NCBI GenBank assembly: GCA_031969655.1
Contig: DALYJX010000005.1
Coordinates: 1 to 64,000, forward strand
Length of the DNA: 64,000 bases
Origin: Microseira sp003486305
GTDB taxonomy: Bacteria > Cyanobacteriota > Cyanobacteriia > Cyanobacteriales > Aerosakkonemataceae
Direction: 5' to 3'
The notes beneath the pieces were generated by a model, which saw only the letters and a program-made list of their open reading frames with translations, was not told where the DNA came from and did not search any database. The translations under genes were made by a program, and so were the position numbers. This document shows, piece after piece, positions 49,447 through 58,765 of this stretch (position 1 is the first letter of the stretch; each line of letters begins with the position of its first letter).

Positions 49447-50349
49447 TTACAAACGCAACAAAAGCGGAATAATACCTAAACAGAGATATACAAGTAGCGT
49501 CCACAGTGCAGTCATTGCCTCGATTAGTTTAGCGCGAAGGGTAACGGGTTTTTGCAGAAAAAGCCACGCTACCCCTACCACACTAGCCAATAATATGCCT
49601 AAAAGCCAACTTACCGGGGTGGTAAAGTTAATTTGGGATGCGGCGATGGAGGTTGCGATCGCACTCAACCCCAACACCCACATCCAAGCTACCACAGCCT
49701 TTCCCCTTCCCCAAATCGCGCTATAAGTCTCTACCCCAAATTCTTCATCTTCAGGCGCACGAATTTTGCGCCCAATTTCAATAGCTGTCCCGGTAAAAAA
49801 ACTCGCCGCTAAAAACCAAAATATCTTAGCATTCGGTGCATTTCCCACAACTAACCAATCACAAGCACTCGCATATAAATTAATCAGCGGTACGTAAACT
49901 AAATGACTCAACATATACGCTAAAGGATGCGCCTTTAACCAATCGCGCACAAAAAACTCTTTGCACATCAACCCGAAATAACACCAGACCAAACCCAACA
50001 ACAACGCCAAACTCGGTGATAACCAAAAAGCCAAACCTAGCTGAATCATACCAGTCCCAACGCCCACCCAACCCAACTCGCGCAAACTGACTAAACCTCT
50101 AGGAACAGGACGATATGGACGGTATCGCGCATCGTCTGCAAAATCTTTAAACTCATCCGCAATTCGCATTTGTAAAAAGAAGAAAAAAACGCTGATAAAA
50201 GCAACCACCATTGAGCCAATATTCGGCACTCTCCTACCATGTATCAGCACCGAATAACTAACCGCCGAAATACTAAAAACTGCAATCGGCAATCCATGTT
50301 TCAAAACCGGGAAGCGTTCTTTTTGATAAACCCACCATCGATTAACCAT
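49447..50349 (-). CDS. UbiA-family prenyltransferase
   Basis: A 300-residue membrane prenyltransferase with about 8-9 TMs. The first Asp-rich motif is D65-E66-x2-D69-x3-D73 in RIADEFKDFADDARYRPYRP, and the second region is about APEDEEFGVETYSAIWG (~200). UbiA enzymes attach prenyl chains to aromatic or other acceptors at the membrane. The subfamily here is not the familiar chlorophyll synthase, haem O synthase, HPT or menA type by my reading. It lies within a run of minus-strand genes with a radical SAM enzyme, a repeated polytopic protein and a PEP-synthase-like enzyme. Confidence 0.88.
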   Translation of the reverse strand: MVNRWWVYQKERFPVLKHGLPIAVFSISAVSYSVLIHGRRVPNIGSMVVAFISVFFFFLQMRIADEFKDFADDARYRPYRPVPRGLVSLRELGWVGVGTGMIQLGLAFWLSPSLALLLGLVWCYFGLMCKEFFVRDWLKAHPLAYMLSHLVYVPLINLYASACDWLVVGNAPNAKIFWFLAASFFTGTAIEIGRKIRAPEDEEFGVETYSAIWGRGKAVVAWMWVLGLSAIATSIAASQINFTTPVSWLLGILLASVVGVAWLFLQKPVTLRAKLIEAMTALWTLLVYLCLGIIPLLLRL

Positions 50350-50633
50350 CCTTCTCCCTCCCTTCCCCTCAAAAATTACCTATTTCTCCTCTTCTCTTTC
50401 CTCTGCGTCCTGGAGCGTCCTCTGTGGTATGCGCTGGCGCGCACGCTACGCGAACGTTAAATAGGTATTCTTCACACGGGAAAAGAGTAAATAACGCAAG
50501 TTGCTAGTTATATCATGCATAGCAGCTAATGGCTAATTGCTAATTGCTAATGTCAGTAAAAATTATATATTAGCTATTAGCAATTAGCTTTTCTTGCAAG
50601 CCGAAGTTTATAACTAGCAACTTGAGTTAAATA
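50350..50633. repeat. Repeat-containing gap
   Basis: No gene. CTCTGCGTCCTGGAGCGTCC (~50400-50420), a GCGCTGGCGCGCACGCTACG string, and heptamers GCTAATTGCTAATT with a complementary TATTAGCAATTAGC (~50520-50590) occur here. Confidence 0.65.
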
Positions 50634-51101
50634 TTATTGTTCTTCCCCTCCAAATCGTCGGCGTATATTCACATTTGCCAGTCCTTGCGCTAGTTCAATT
50701 TCTTCATTACTCCAACCTTGCGCCTGCAAGCGGCTAGCAATTTGCGTATCGCTAAAACCCCGATCCTTTGCTTTGAGCGTATATTCTACCAGTGCTAATT
50801 CCTCCGTAGATAACCTTTCTTGCGGGCGACTTTCACCGCGATTTTCAGTTACTAAACCTGCATACCATAGAATTCCCCAAATAGATCCTACTATCACCAT
50901 ACCTATCAACCAGGCCAAGCCAAGCCAGAGCGCAAGGCCAATACCTAGCGTACATACTGTTAAAATAGTTAACATAGATGCAGCATCTTGTATGCTTCCA
51001 ACCGCTACCGCCATCCCAATAAAAAGAGCTATGCTACCTACGGCTAAACTGATTAAGTAAAATTGCTTTGTTAGCACTGTAGCTCTAAATTGTCTGTTCA
51101 T
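50634..51101 (-). CDS. Uncharacterised membrane protein with helical C-terminal domain
   Basis: A 155-residue protein with three or so hydrophobic segments (~13-34, 41-62, 62-83) and a soluble helical C-terminus (~97-150; STEELALVEYTLKAKDRGFS, DTQIASRLQAQGWSNEEIEL). The GFSD..I...L...GW...EI pattern looks like a small helical (UBA- or SHOCT-like) module found on bacterial membrane proteins. No named family recognised. It starts 12 bp after the repeated polytopic protein gene ends, so it is cotranscribed with it. Confidence 0.7.
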   Translation of the reverse strand: MNRQFRATVLTKQFYLISLAVGSIALFIGMAVAVGSIQDAASMLTILTVCTLGIGLALWLGLAWLIGMVIVGSIWGILWYAGLVTENRGESRPQERLSTEELALVEYTLKAKDRGFSDTQIASRLQAQGWSNEEIELAQGLANVNIRRRFGGEEQ

Positions 51102-51113
51102 TTTTTCCCCATT

Positions 51114-52139
51114 TTATAATTTATTATCTAGCACCGTTTCCCAATAGCGGATAAAAGCAATAATCAAAGCCATATAGAAAGGTATGGCAAAGGTTATTTC
51201 CACAGGTAGGTTAGTAATTGGTGTCTTGAAACCAATATAACTTTTAACGGCAGTTTCGCCATAAACCCGGTAACCATTGATAATTAGCCAAGACTCTAGG
51301 GGCCAAACTAAAGCACTGGTAATCATCAAAGCAATGCAAAATCTTTGGATGATATGGTAGTGCATGAAAAATCTGGCGATCGCTACCGCCGCTACCCCAA
51401 TTATCAGCACCCACGCTGCGAGCAGTATTATACTAATATCGTGGAAAACATAAGACCACTGCGGAAATTTTTCATTCCTCACCATCGGCTCAATCATTAC
51501 TTCAAATAAAAACACTCCTAAAAACGCAATCCACAAACTTCGCCGCCATTTTCTCCCTTTTACAGGTATTAGCAACTCGTCGTCAATCACAAAACTCCAA
51601 TATTTATAAAATGCGATGACCAATCCCGTAAACACAGGTATATAGTAAAGCACTTCTATCGGTACTCCCAAGATAAAAATACCCGAAATCGCCCCCAAAA
51701 CTTCAGGCGCGTAGCTGCGAATTCCGAGATTTACAACTATCATTTCTAATGGTATAATTAACGCGGTTAATATCCCCAGATAAACCCCAAATCTTTGCCA
51801 TTCTTGCCAATGTTCTAAAAACTTATCTACTAACAGCACCGCGCCCAAAATTAACGATGTCCAGCCAATCGTCAAAATCCAACTAACATCGTGGTAAACA
51901 TACGCCCACTGTCCCATTTTGTAGTTATTCCACATGGGAGAAGTGAATAACTCAAAAATTAACACTCCCACGCTCATCACCAAAAATCGCAGCCATATTT
52001 TATCTTTGACTTTCCCCAGTATAAAAAAACTTGCTCCTACCCCAGCAAATATAAAAGCCTCAAACAAAACAATGGGTAAGGTAGCATTTTTATCGAAATT
52101 GCAGTGAGCTAAAAGCGGATAATAAAGTGTTGTCATCAT
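51114..52139 (-). CDS. Polytopic membrane protein with two-fold internal repeat (lycopene cyclase-like)
   Basis: A 341-residue protein with ~10 TMs built as two similar halves. Half one contains WAYVYHDVSWILTIGWTSLI, GVPIEVLYYIPVFTGLVIAF and YKYWSFVID; half two contains WSYVFHDISIILLAAWVLII, NLPVEITFAIPFYMALIIAF and IRYWETVLD. The PIE/PVE motifs at the start of a TM recall the PxE motifs of CrtYc/CrtYd-type heterodimeric lycopene cyclases, but the match is only by pattern. A cyclase or carrier for a prenyl lipid is possible. It lies 32 bp after the radical SAM gene and is cotranscribed with it. Confidence 0.7.
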   Translation of the reverse strand: MMTTLYYPLLAHCNFDKNATLPIVLFEAFIFAGVGASFFILGKVKDKIWLRFLVMSVGVLIFELFTSPMWNNYKMGQWAYVYHDVSWILTIGWTSLILGAVLLVDKFLEHWQEWQRFGVYLGILTALIIPLEMIVVNLGIRSYAPEVLGAISGIFILGVPIEVLYYIPVFTGLVIAFYKYWSFVIDDELLIPVKGRKWRRSLWIAFLGVFLFEVMIEPMVRNEKFPQWSYVFHDISIILLAAWVLIIGVAAVAIARFFMHYHIIQRFCIALMITSALVWPLESWLIINGYRVYGETAVKSYIGFKTPITNLPVEITFAIPFYMALIIAFIRYWETVLDNKL

Positions 52140-52171
52140 AGGTTAATTGCTAATTGCTAATTGCTAATTGC

Positions 52172-53326
52172 TTAGGGAGCGTTTAAGTTTCCGCCGGATA
52201 CTGTTTCCTTTTGGCGAAATTCCGAGTCTTTAATTTTGCATCCTCCCCACTTCGCTTGACAAAATTCGGGTAGCGTAGTTAGTCTTTCCCAAATTTTCCA
52301 CAGCGGTGCTTCTAAAATGTTGCCAAATTTAGCATGATTGAAATCGCAAGACATAATATCCCCGTAAGGAGAAACGTAAAAGTAACTCGTACCGCAAGAA
52401 CATCCAACGCTGCGATGACTGGTAAAGTAAGCAAAGAAAACTACTCCCGGATAACTGGGATTTTGATTGTATTTCTTAGCTGAATGAATCATTTCTTCTA
52501 TCCAGTCATTATTATCCACTAAATCTTGCCGTTCTTTATATCTTCCAGTCGGTAACGCATCAAAAACCATAACTTCGTGAATCCCTATCTTTTTCCCTAA
52601 GTTGATAATTCTGTCCAATTCTCCATCGCGATAAGCTTCAGGAGTTATAGTTGTAGCAATTCCTGTGGAAAATCCTAATTTTTTAGCTTTTTCAATTCCT
52701 CTAATCGCTCTGTTAAATAAACCCGGGTGCTGGCGAAATCCGTCGTGTTTTTCTGGATTAGCCGCATCAATGCTAATATAAATGCTATCCAATCCGGCTT
52801 TTTTTAATTCTGCCGCTCTTTGTTCCAAATGCCAGCCGTTTGTAAACATAATAGTCGTAGATAAATCTTTATCCACGGCTTTGATTATTTCTGGCAAGTC
52901 TTTTCTTAACAGCGGTTCTCCGCCGACAAAGTTAATAACAGAGACTCCCAAATCTTGCGCGTCTTTAATTATTTTTTTGGCTTGTGCTAGCGTTAAAATA
53001 TTTCTATCTTTTTCTTCTACTCCTGTAAAGAAACTACAATGCTCGCAAGCGACGTTACAGATATCGTTGACGGCAAAACTCATCAAGTTGGGCAAGTTTT
53101 TATTTTGAATTGTGCGATATAGGGCGCGAGCAATAAAATTAGAGGCTGGTTTGCTGAATAATGCTGGCGTTGACAAAGAATAAACTGGATAGCCTTGGCG
53201 AAAATGTATAATTTTGTTATGATTTAAGTAAATTCGGTAAAGAATATTGACAAAATCTTGGCTGTAATCTAAAGCTTTAGTAGCTAGAAACCATTTGAGG
53301 CGGAGGTTGGTAAGAAAAGATTGCAT
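52172..53326 (-). CDS. Radical SAM/SPASM-like enzyme
   Basis: A 384-residue radical SAM protein. The 4Fe-4S motif is C90-x3-C94-x2-C97 (DICNVACEHCSFF), followed by NFVGGEPLLRKDL and SIDAANPEKHDGFRQHPG. The C-terminus has further cysteines (VGCSCGTSYFYVSPYGDIMSC quoted in part, then FCQAKWGGCK) of a SPASM or twitch-like auxiliary cluster. The reaction is unknown. Being first gene of the minus-strand run with a membrane protein pair and UbiA, it may modify a lipid or isoprenoid. It could alternatively act on a peptide, but no precursor peptide gene is seen. Confidence 0.9.
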   Translation of the reverse strand: MQSFLTNLRLKWFLATKALDYSQDFVNILYRIYLNHNKIIHFRQGYPVYSLSTPALFSKPASNFIARALYRTIQNKNLPNLMSFAVNDICNVACEHCSFFTGVEEKDRNILTLAQAKKIIKDAQDLGVSVINFVGGEPLLRKDLPEIIKAVDKDLSTTIMFTNGWHLEQRAAELKKAGLDSIYISIDAANPEKHDGFRQHPGLFNRAIRGIEKAKKLGFSTGIATTITPEAYRDGELDRIINLGKKIGIHEVMVFDALPTGRYKERQDLVDNNDWIEEMIHSAKKYNQNPSYPGVVFFAYFTSHRSVGCSCGTSYFYVSPYGDIMSCDFNHAKFGNILEAPLWKIWERLTTLPEFCQAKWGGCKIKDSEFRQKETVSGGNLNAP

Positions 53327-53687
53327 GATGAGTGTTTAAAATAAATGAATTCCTCCAGGTTTTATATTAAGCACAGATATTGACCGGGATTTTTGCGATC
53401 GCATTGATTTAATCTTTGTTTTCTGCTGAAAAAAACTGGGGTATTGTATTGCAAGTATAAAGGCGTTGAGGCGGAAGGAAGAAGCTGAGAACGGCTGTAT
53501 AGCCCCTCGTAGTTGCGATGCCAGCACTTTTTGGCGAGTGGGGGCGATCGCTAGTCACCAAATGCTGCCAAATCATGGTATTGTTCAACCCAGTTTCAAC
53601 TCTAAACTGATACAACTCCAAACCCCCACCCGGCGTGACTAGCACACAATCTGCCGCCGTCGCTACCTAAATCAGGAGAAACCGAGA
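53327..53687. other. Gene-free divergent promoter region
   Basis: Holds the promoters of the divergent radical SAM and amidase genes. The two small ORFs on the minus strand here have no domains or ribosome sites. No repeat family detected. AATCAGGAGAAACCGAGAGTG gives the ribosome site AGGAG for the GTG/ATG region at 53688. Confidence 0.5.
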
Positions 53688-55469
53688 GTGAAATTTCGCT
53701 GGCTACTACCCAGTACATTGAGCCTAGTGCTGCTGTCAACACCCGCCGAAGCCGGAAGACTGCAATCAATGCAGTTTGATGCGGATCAGAACCGGCTGGT
53801 GTTTACGACAGATGAAGGCGTTCAACCGAGAGCTAGACTGCTGTTCAATCCCACCCGTTTGGTGATAGACTTGCCCGGTACTACATTCGATCGCCGCACG
53901 GTAAACAATCAATCCTTGGGTGGAGCAGTTCAAGCCATACGGGTGGGGCGGGTAGATCGCCGCACGACGCGCTTGGTGATTGAACTGAAAGCAGGTTTTA
54001 CCCTAGACCCTCAGCAGGTAATCTTCCGGGGTACCTCTCCCAGACAGTGGACTGTGCAATTACCAACGCCCCAGCCTGTGGAGCCATCCGGCAATAACGA
54101 CAGGGCATCGATTGGGATTGCTGCTACTTTAGAACAGCCGCCCGTTCCACGGACTCCTTTGGCTCCTGTGACGGCTTCTGGGGAAACTCAAGTCCAGGAT
54201 GTTCAGGTGACGCCCGATGGGCTGTTTATCCGGACTACAGGGGCTAACCCAGAAGTGCGGGTGAGGCGAAGAAGCGATCGCACCGTAGAAATCGACCTCA
54301 AAGGTGCTGTTATCTCTTCTCGCCTATCCCAAAGAGATTTTCCGGTGGATCGGTTTGGCGTCAGTCGCCTCCAACTCGGTCAAGTAGAAAACTCACCCCC
54401 TCTCACCCGCGTCACTTTACAGCTGACCCAGGATAACTCAAATTGGCAAGCAAGCGTCAGCAATTTAGGCGGCGTCGTTTTGTTGCCCGGTACTGACCCC
54501 GAACAAGCGTCGCGCCGCTATAATGCTGGTCTGGTAAGGATTGAATCGGTTGAATTGAGCCAAAATCAATTGCTGGTGCGCGCCAATCAGCCTTTTACCT
54601 ACTCCACCGGCTGGGATCGCGCCTCGGGTGCTTTCCGGATCGCGATCGCTGGTGCTACGCTTGACGATGATGTTGACGAACCGCGTCCAAGTCGCAATAG
54701 TCCAATTTTGCGGGTGCGCGTGCGCCAGGAAGATGCTTCCACGGTGGCGATCTTAGTACAACCGGCTGCTGGGGTACAGTTGGGGGAAATCAATCAGCCT
54801 TCTCCGCAACTGTTATCCCTGCCCTTAACTAACTCTAGAACGGTGCTGCTGCCACCTACTAGACCTGGGGTTCGCGATCGCCCAAATACCGCCAGCGATT
54901 GGTCGATGCCATCTTCTCGTAACGATGGACGCATGGTAGTCGTTATCGACCCCGGACACGGGGGGCGCGATCCTGGAGCCATCGGCATTGGCGGATTGCG
55001 CGAAGTAGACGTACTTTGGCCGATCGCCCAACAGGTGGCTCGCCAGCTGGAACAACAAGGCATCCAAGTCATCATGACCCGCCGGGGTGACTACTTCGTT
55101 GATTTAGCACCAAGGGTGCAAATTGCCAAGCGGGCAAATGCAGATTTGTTTGTTAGCATCCACGCCAATGCGATCAATATGCGCCGCCCCGATGTGAATG
55201 GCATCGAAGTCTATCATTTCGGACGAGGCGAGGATCTGGCAAGGGCGATCCACGCCAGCATTCTCAGTAGCGTTAGCATAGGCGATCGCGGCGTGCGGCG
55301 AGCCAGATTTTTTGTCTTAAGGAATAATCCCATGCCTGCGGTTTTAGTCGAAGTTGGCTTTGTCACCGGGGCTATTGATGCGCCCAAATTGGCAGATCCA
55401 AACTTCCGCAGCCAAATGGCAGATGCGATCGCTCGCGGCATTCTCCTTTACATTCGGCAAAATTTCTAA
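53688..55469 (+). CDS. amiC: N-acetylmuramoyl-L-alanine amidase with AMIN domains
   Basis: A 593-residue exported peptidoglycan amidase. Signal peptide (~1-22), two AMIN domains (~25-125 and ~165-265), a linker with a further AMIN-like strand region (~275-385), and the Amidase_3 domain (~410-590). The Zn/catalytic residues are visible: His in VVIDPGHGGRDPG, Glu in LREVDVLW, His in FVSIHANAIN and the catalytic Glu in AVLVEVGFV. AMIN domains direct such amidases to the septum; in filamentous cyanobacteria AmiC enzymes also drill septal nanopores. Followed by murI. Confidence 0.95.
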   Translation: MKFRWLLPSTLSLVLLSTPAEAGRLQSMQFDADQNRLVFTTDEGVQPRARLLFNPTRLVIDLPGTTFDRRTVNNQSLGGAVQAIRVGRVDRRTTRLVIELKAGFTLDPQQVIFRGTSPRQWTVQLPTPQPVEPSGNNDRASIGIAATLEQPPVPRTPLAPVTASGETQVQDVQVTPDGLFIRTTGANPEVRVRRRSDRTVEIDLKGAVISSRLSQRDFPVDRFGVSRLQLGQVENSPPLTRVTLQLTQDNSNWQASVSNLGGVVLLPGTDPEQASRRYNAGLVRIESVELSQNQLLVRANQPFTYSTGWDRASGAFRIAIAGATLDDDVDEPRPSRNSPILRVRVRQEDASTVAILVQPAAGVQLGEINQPSPQLLSLPLTNSRTVLLPPTRPGVRDRPNTASDWSMPSSRNDGRMVVVIDPGHGGRDPGAIGIGGLREVDVLWPIAQQVARQLEQQGIQVIMTRRGDYFVDLAPRVQIAKRANADLFVSIHANAINMRRPDVNGIEVYHFGRGEDLARAIHASILSSVSIGDRGVRRARFFVLRNNPMPAVLVEVGFVTGAIDAPKLADPNFRSQMADAIARGILLYIRQNF

Positions 55470-55576
55470 TTAACTATCAGTCATTAGTTATTAGTACTCG
55501 GTCGGCGGGCTAATAACTGATGACGAATGACCTCGAAGGGCGATCGCCCCTACTAATGACAAAGGACAACTGACAC

Positions 55577-56407
55577 ATGACAACTGCAAAGATCGGAGTT
55601 TTTGACAGCGGCGTTGGCGGTCTTACCGTTTTAAGAGAACTGTACCGGCAACTTCCCAACGAATCGATTCTTTACTTTGCAGATACCGCAAGGCTGCCCT
55701 ACGGTAACCGCTCTCAGGCAGAAATTTTGCAGTTTGTGCGCCAAATCCTCCTGTGGATGCAGCAGCAAGGCGTTAAAATGGCAATCATGGCCTGCAACAC
55801 CAGTTCTGCCCTGGCGTTGGAAACCGTGCGATCCGAATTCGATTTTCCGATTTTAGGGGTAATCCTTCCAGGCGCGAGGGCTGCTGTTGCCGTTGGTAAG
55901 CGCATCGGCGTGATTGCTACCCCCGCCACCGCCGCCAGCAATGCCTACCGTCGTGCCATTCAAGAAGTTGACCCCAAGGTGCAAGTTTGGCAAGTCGGTT
56001 GTCCGGCGTTTGTGCCGCTAATCGAGCAAAACCGCATCAACGATCCCTACACCTATGAAATCGCCGAGGAATATTTAGAGCCATTGCTACAGCAGCAAAT
56101 TGATACCCTGGTCTATGGCTGTACCCACTATCCCCACCTCGCACCGATTCTGCGCCGCATTTTGCCAAACACCGTCCATCTGGTAGATCCAGCCGTCCAC
56201 GTCGCAGCTGCGGCAGTTCAAGAACTAGATTTATTAGGACTGAGAAATCAGTCAGGCACAAAACCGACGCGCTTCTGCGTCAGCGGCTGTCCGCAACAGT
56301 TTGCCCGATTGTCGGTACAGTGGCTGGGTTGTACCCCTGCGGTTGAGCAGGTGTGCTTGCCTAACGCAATGCCCTTGCAGTCAGTGTCGATAGAATCGAT
56401 TGACTAA
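55577..56407 (+). CDS. murI: Glutamate racemase
   Basis: A 276-residue enzyme that makes D-glutamate for peptidoglycan. Catalytic cysteines are visible in MACNTSSALAL (~74) and VYGCTHYPHL (~185). N-terminal GVFDSGVGGLTVLREL and DTARLPYGNRS are diagnostic. Follows amiC by 107 bp on the same strand, a cell-wall pairing common in cyanobacteria. Starts at ATG 55577 after ACAACTGACAC. Standard length, cytosolic. Confidence 0.97.
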   Translation: MTTAKIGVFDSGVGGLTVLRELYRQLPNESILYFADTARLPYGNRSQAEILQFVRQILLWMQQQGVKMAIMACNTSSALALETVRSEFDFPILGVILPGARAAVAVGKRIGVIATPATAASNAYRRAIQEVDPKVQVWQVGCPAFVPLIEQNRINDPYTYEIAEEYLEPLLQQQIDTLVYGCTHYPHLAPILRRILPNTVHLVDPAVHVAAAAVQELDLLGLRNQSGTKPTRFCVSGCPQQFARLSVQWLGCTPAVEQVCLPNAMPLQSVSIESID

Positions 56408-56469
56408 CTGCAACCTGGCTGGTTCATTTTCAATTGGAGAGAGTCAAATATAAAAGCTACTGGTAGCGA

Positions 56470-56507
56470 TGAACTAAAGATGATGAAAATTTCTCATCTT
56501 TAGTTCA
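56470..56507. terminator. Perfect 14-bp hairpin after murI
   Basis: TGAACTAAAGATGA (56470-56483), loop TGAAAATTTC, and TCATCTTTAGTTCA (56494-56507). The stem is perfect. No long T-run follows, so rho-independent termination is plausible but not certain; it could serve both strands. Confidence 0.55.
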
Positions 56508-56524
56508 AGTTAAACTAATCAACC

Positions 56525-56637
56525 TTAAGGGCGTCGCCATTCCCTTGACCTTTGAGCAAGTATTAACAACGCATAAATCGCTAATAAATAACCAGTAGCC
56601 AGGAAGGGAATCATTAGAGGCATATCGTGGTAAACCA
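56525..56637 (-). CDS. Possible 37-residue single-helix membrane peptide
   Basis: Read from ATG 56637 the peptide is one TM (PLMIPFLATGYLLAIYALLI) followed by a basic end (AQRSREWRRP). This looks like small thylakoid or respiratory-complex peptides, but no named family is recognised. Longer start at 56743 lacks family logic. There is no clear ribosome site, so this is a weak call. Confidence 0.35.
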
Positions 56638-56639
56638 TA

Positions 56640-57217
56640 ATTGAGTTACGACTAAAATAGAGGGACGTTTTGTTTGATAGCAATAAGGGTTTGTCAGCGC
56701 GTCGCAGCGAGTCGATCGCTCTGACGTCTGTGATACAAGGCAACGTTTGGAAACACTGCTGCTTCCAAATGCTGTCTCAAGTTAATGTAGAACTCTAGGG
56801 GACGCTTATTAACTTTGCCGCGCCAATCCTAGAATTTGTTTAAGGAACAAATTCTCCGGGGCTAATAAGCAGTAACAGTAGCGGCAAATTTTGCGCTACA
56901 CCCACCTATGAATAACCAGCCCCTGTGTCGCACCCTCTTTTACCAGCTAATGCTGGCTGTCTGGGAGCAAGTATGTGAATTTTTTGAAATCCTTACTATC
57001 TAGACTATCACAAGCTTCTCGGCTTTTCGACATTGTTTCCCAAAATGGTTAACAAATCTACAAAATTTTTTTTAAGGCTCACCGAGTGAGCCTCTCCCTG
57101 TAGATGCAGATTTTCTTGTAGTTGTCCGCGATCCCCGTGGGGTATAGCCTCAGGCTAGCCGTTGAACCGCCCTTACCTCAACCGGCTTATTCCCATCTAG
57201 GAGAGGGTTCGCTTAAA
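56640..57217. other. Gene-free interval upstream of sds
   Basis: No credible gene. Hairpins: AGAATTTGTT-TAAGG-AACAAATTCT (56831-56855) and AGGCTCAC-CGA-GTGAGCCT (57075-57093). Either could be a leader structure for the prenyl synthase mRNA. I looked for tRNA-like folds and saw none. Confidence 0.5.
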
Positions 57218-57271
57218 ATGAGTACAGAATATGTTAAATTTCGTAAAAATAACGCCCGAACCGGCAGATCC

Positions 57272-58249
57272 ATGACTTCAGCCACCTCCCTATTTTCCCC
57301 TGTAGAAGTAGACCTGCGCTTGCTGTCGGAAAACCTCAAACAGCTTGTTGGCAACCGTAACCCCATCCTGTCTGCCGCAGCGGCACACCTGTTTGGAGCG
57401 GGAGGAAAGCGGGTAAGACCTGCGATCGTCCTGCTGATTTCGCGGGCGATGATGCGGATGCAGGATAAAGACATTACCCCCCGCCATCGACGGCTAGCAG
57501 AAATTACTGAAATGATTCATACGGCTAGCCTGGTACACGATGATGTGGTAGACGAATCAGACGTGCGTCGCGGCGTTCCCACGGTTCACAGCCTGTTTGG
57601 TAACAAAATCGCGGTACTGGCAGGGGATTTTTTGTTTGGTCAATCTTCCTGGTATTTAGCCAATCTGGAAAACTTGGAAGTTGTCAAGCTCCTGTCCCAA
57701 GTGATTATGGATATGGCAACAGGGGAAATCCAGCAGGGATTGAATCGGTTCGACACCAGTTTATCCTTTGAAGCTTATCTAGAGAAGAGTTACTACAAAA
57801 CCGCTTCTCTGATTGCTAACAGCTGTAAAGCTGCCGCTATTTTAAGCGACGTGTCTGCTGAAATGGCTGAAAATGCCTGGAGCTATGGGCGTCATCTGGG
57901 TTTGGCGTTCCAAGTGGTCGATGATATTTTCGATTTCACTGGCTCTACAGAAGCGTTGGGTAAACCCGCCTGTTCGGATCTAATCAGTGGCAATTTGACA
58001 GCGCCCGTGCTGTTTGCGCTGGAAAAGGAACCATTACTGGAAGTGCTGATCGAACGGGAGTTTTCTAACCCTGGAGATTTAGAGCAAGCGATCGCGCTGA
58101 TCGAAGCCAGTCACGGCATCGATCGCGCTCGCGAATTAGCCGCCCAACAAGCTAAACTCGCTGTAGAACACCTAATTGATTTACCACCTTCCGAGTGCCG
58201 TCAAGCCTTGGCTAGCATGGCTGACTACGTTCTGAGTCGTCTTTACTAG
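57272..58249 (+). CDS. sds: All-trans polyprenyl (solanesyl) diphosphate synthase
   Basis: A long-chain prenyl diphosphate synthase making the side chain of plastoquinone from IPP and FPP/GGPP. First Asp-rich motif in LVHDDVVDESDVRRG, second in FQVVDDIFDFTG; FGAGGKRVRPAIVLL is the KR region. I give the ATG at 57272 (MTSATSLFSPVEVDLRLL, 325 residues), which matches the usual family N-terminus. An ATG at 57218 with GGAGAGGG ~10 nt upstream is an alternative, adding 18 residues. Cytosolic. Neighbours are cell-wall genes upstream and a small hypothetical downstream. Confidence 0.95.
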   Translation: MTSATSLFSPVEVDLRLLSENLKQLVGNRNPILSAAAAHLFGAGGKRVRPAIVLLISRAMMRMQDKDITPRHRRLAEITEMIHTASLVHDDVVDESDVRRGVPTVHSLFGNKIAVLAGDFLFGQSSWYLANLENLEVVKLLSQVIMDMATGEIQQGLNRFDTSLSFEAYLEKSYYKTASLIANSCKAAAILSDVSAEMAENAWSYGRHLGLAFQVVDDIFDFTGSTEALGKPACSDLISGNLTAPVLFALEKEPLLEVLIEREFSNPGDLEQAIALIEASHGIDRARELAAQQAKLAVEHLIDLPPSECRQALASMADYVLSRLY

Positions 58250-58276
58250 GATTTGATTGTTTATCCAAGCATCAAC

Positions 58277-58765
58277 TCAGGCGATGTCGGGAGGTGGACT
58301 GTTACGTTTGCTGCGCCGTATCGACTGATTTTGTTGCAGGTGCGATTGGATTAAATATTGCATATCTTGCCGCCGGACTTCGATGGCGGCGGATCGATTT
58401 CCTGGGGTCTCAAAAAAAACAATGCTATCGACGGCTTCCATTGCCACCAGTTGGAACAAAATATGGGTGACTGGCATTGGCAGCGCCAAGTTTTGCGCCT
58501 TCCTTGTCGAACTCACAGCAGCGAGGGCATCCTCGCGGCTGGGAAAAGCGTAGATCGCGCGCTTTTCCAGGTTAGGATTACCACGATTGCTTAAAACTGT
58601 CAAGACCCAATCAGAGTTGAGGGTTTGAACGATGTAGTATTGGGAGTGGTGCAACTGCTGGGCGACCTGCTGGAGAACGGGAGCGATCGCGCGCACGACT
58701 TTGGGGGTAGTGCCATCTTGGGGGGCATTGTCGATCAAAACTTGAATTTGTTGGTTTAAATCCAT
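58277..58765 (-). CDS. Conserved cyanobacterial hypothetical protein
   Basis: A 162-residue soluble protein from ATG 58765 (MDLNQQIQVLIDNAPQDGTT). An upstream TTG at 58774 is less likely. Pattern: helix-rich N-terminus (VVRAIAPVLQQVAQQLHHSQ), strand-rich centre (YYIVQTLNSDWVLTVLSN, KRAIYAFPSREDALAAVSS), C-terminal helix and basic tail. It resembles a conserved cyanobacterial family of unknown function. It lies 86 bp downstream of ssb in the same orientation. A perfect 16-bp inverted repeat (58762-58777 and 58827-58842) places its start codon in the stem. Confidence 0.75.
   Translation of the reverse strand: MDLNQQIQVLIDNAPQDGTTPKVVRAIAPVLQQVAQQLHHSQYYIVQTLNSDWVLTVLSNRGNPNLEKRAIYAFPSREDALAAVSSTRKAQNLALPMPVTHILFQLVAMEAVDSIVFFETPGNRSAAIEVRRQDMQYLIQSHLQQNQSIRRSKRNSPPPDIA

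Noticed and set aside
56744..57117. Possible structured RNA or tRNA upstream of sds
   Set aside because: Two hairpins are visible but no tRNA cloverleaf or recognised ncRNA motif; a covariance-model search would be needed.
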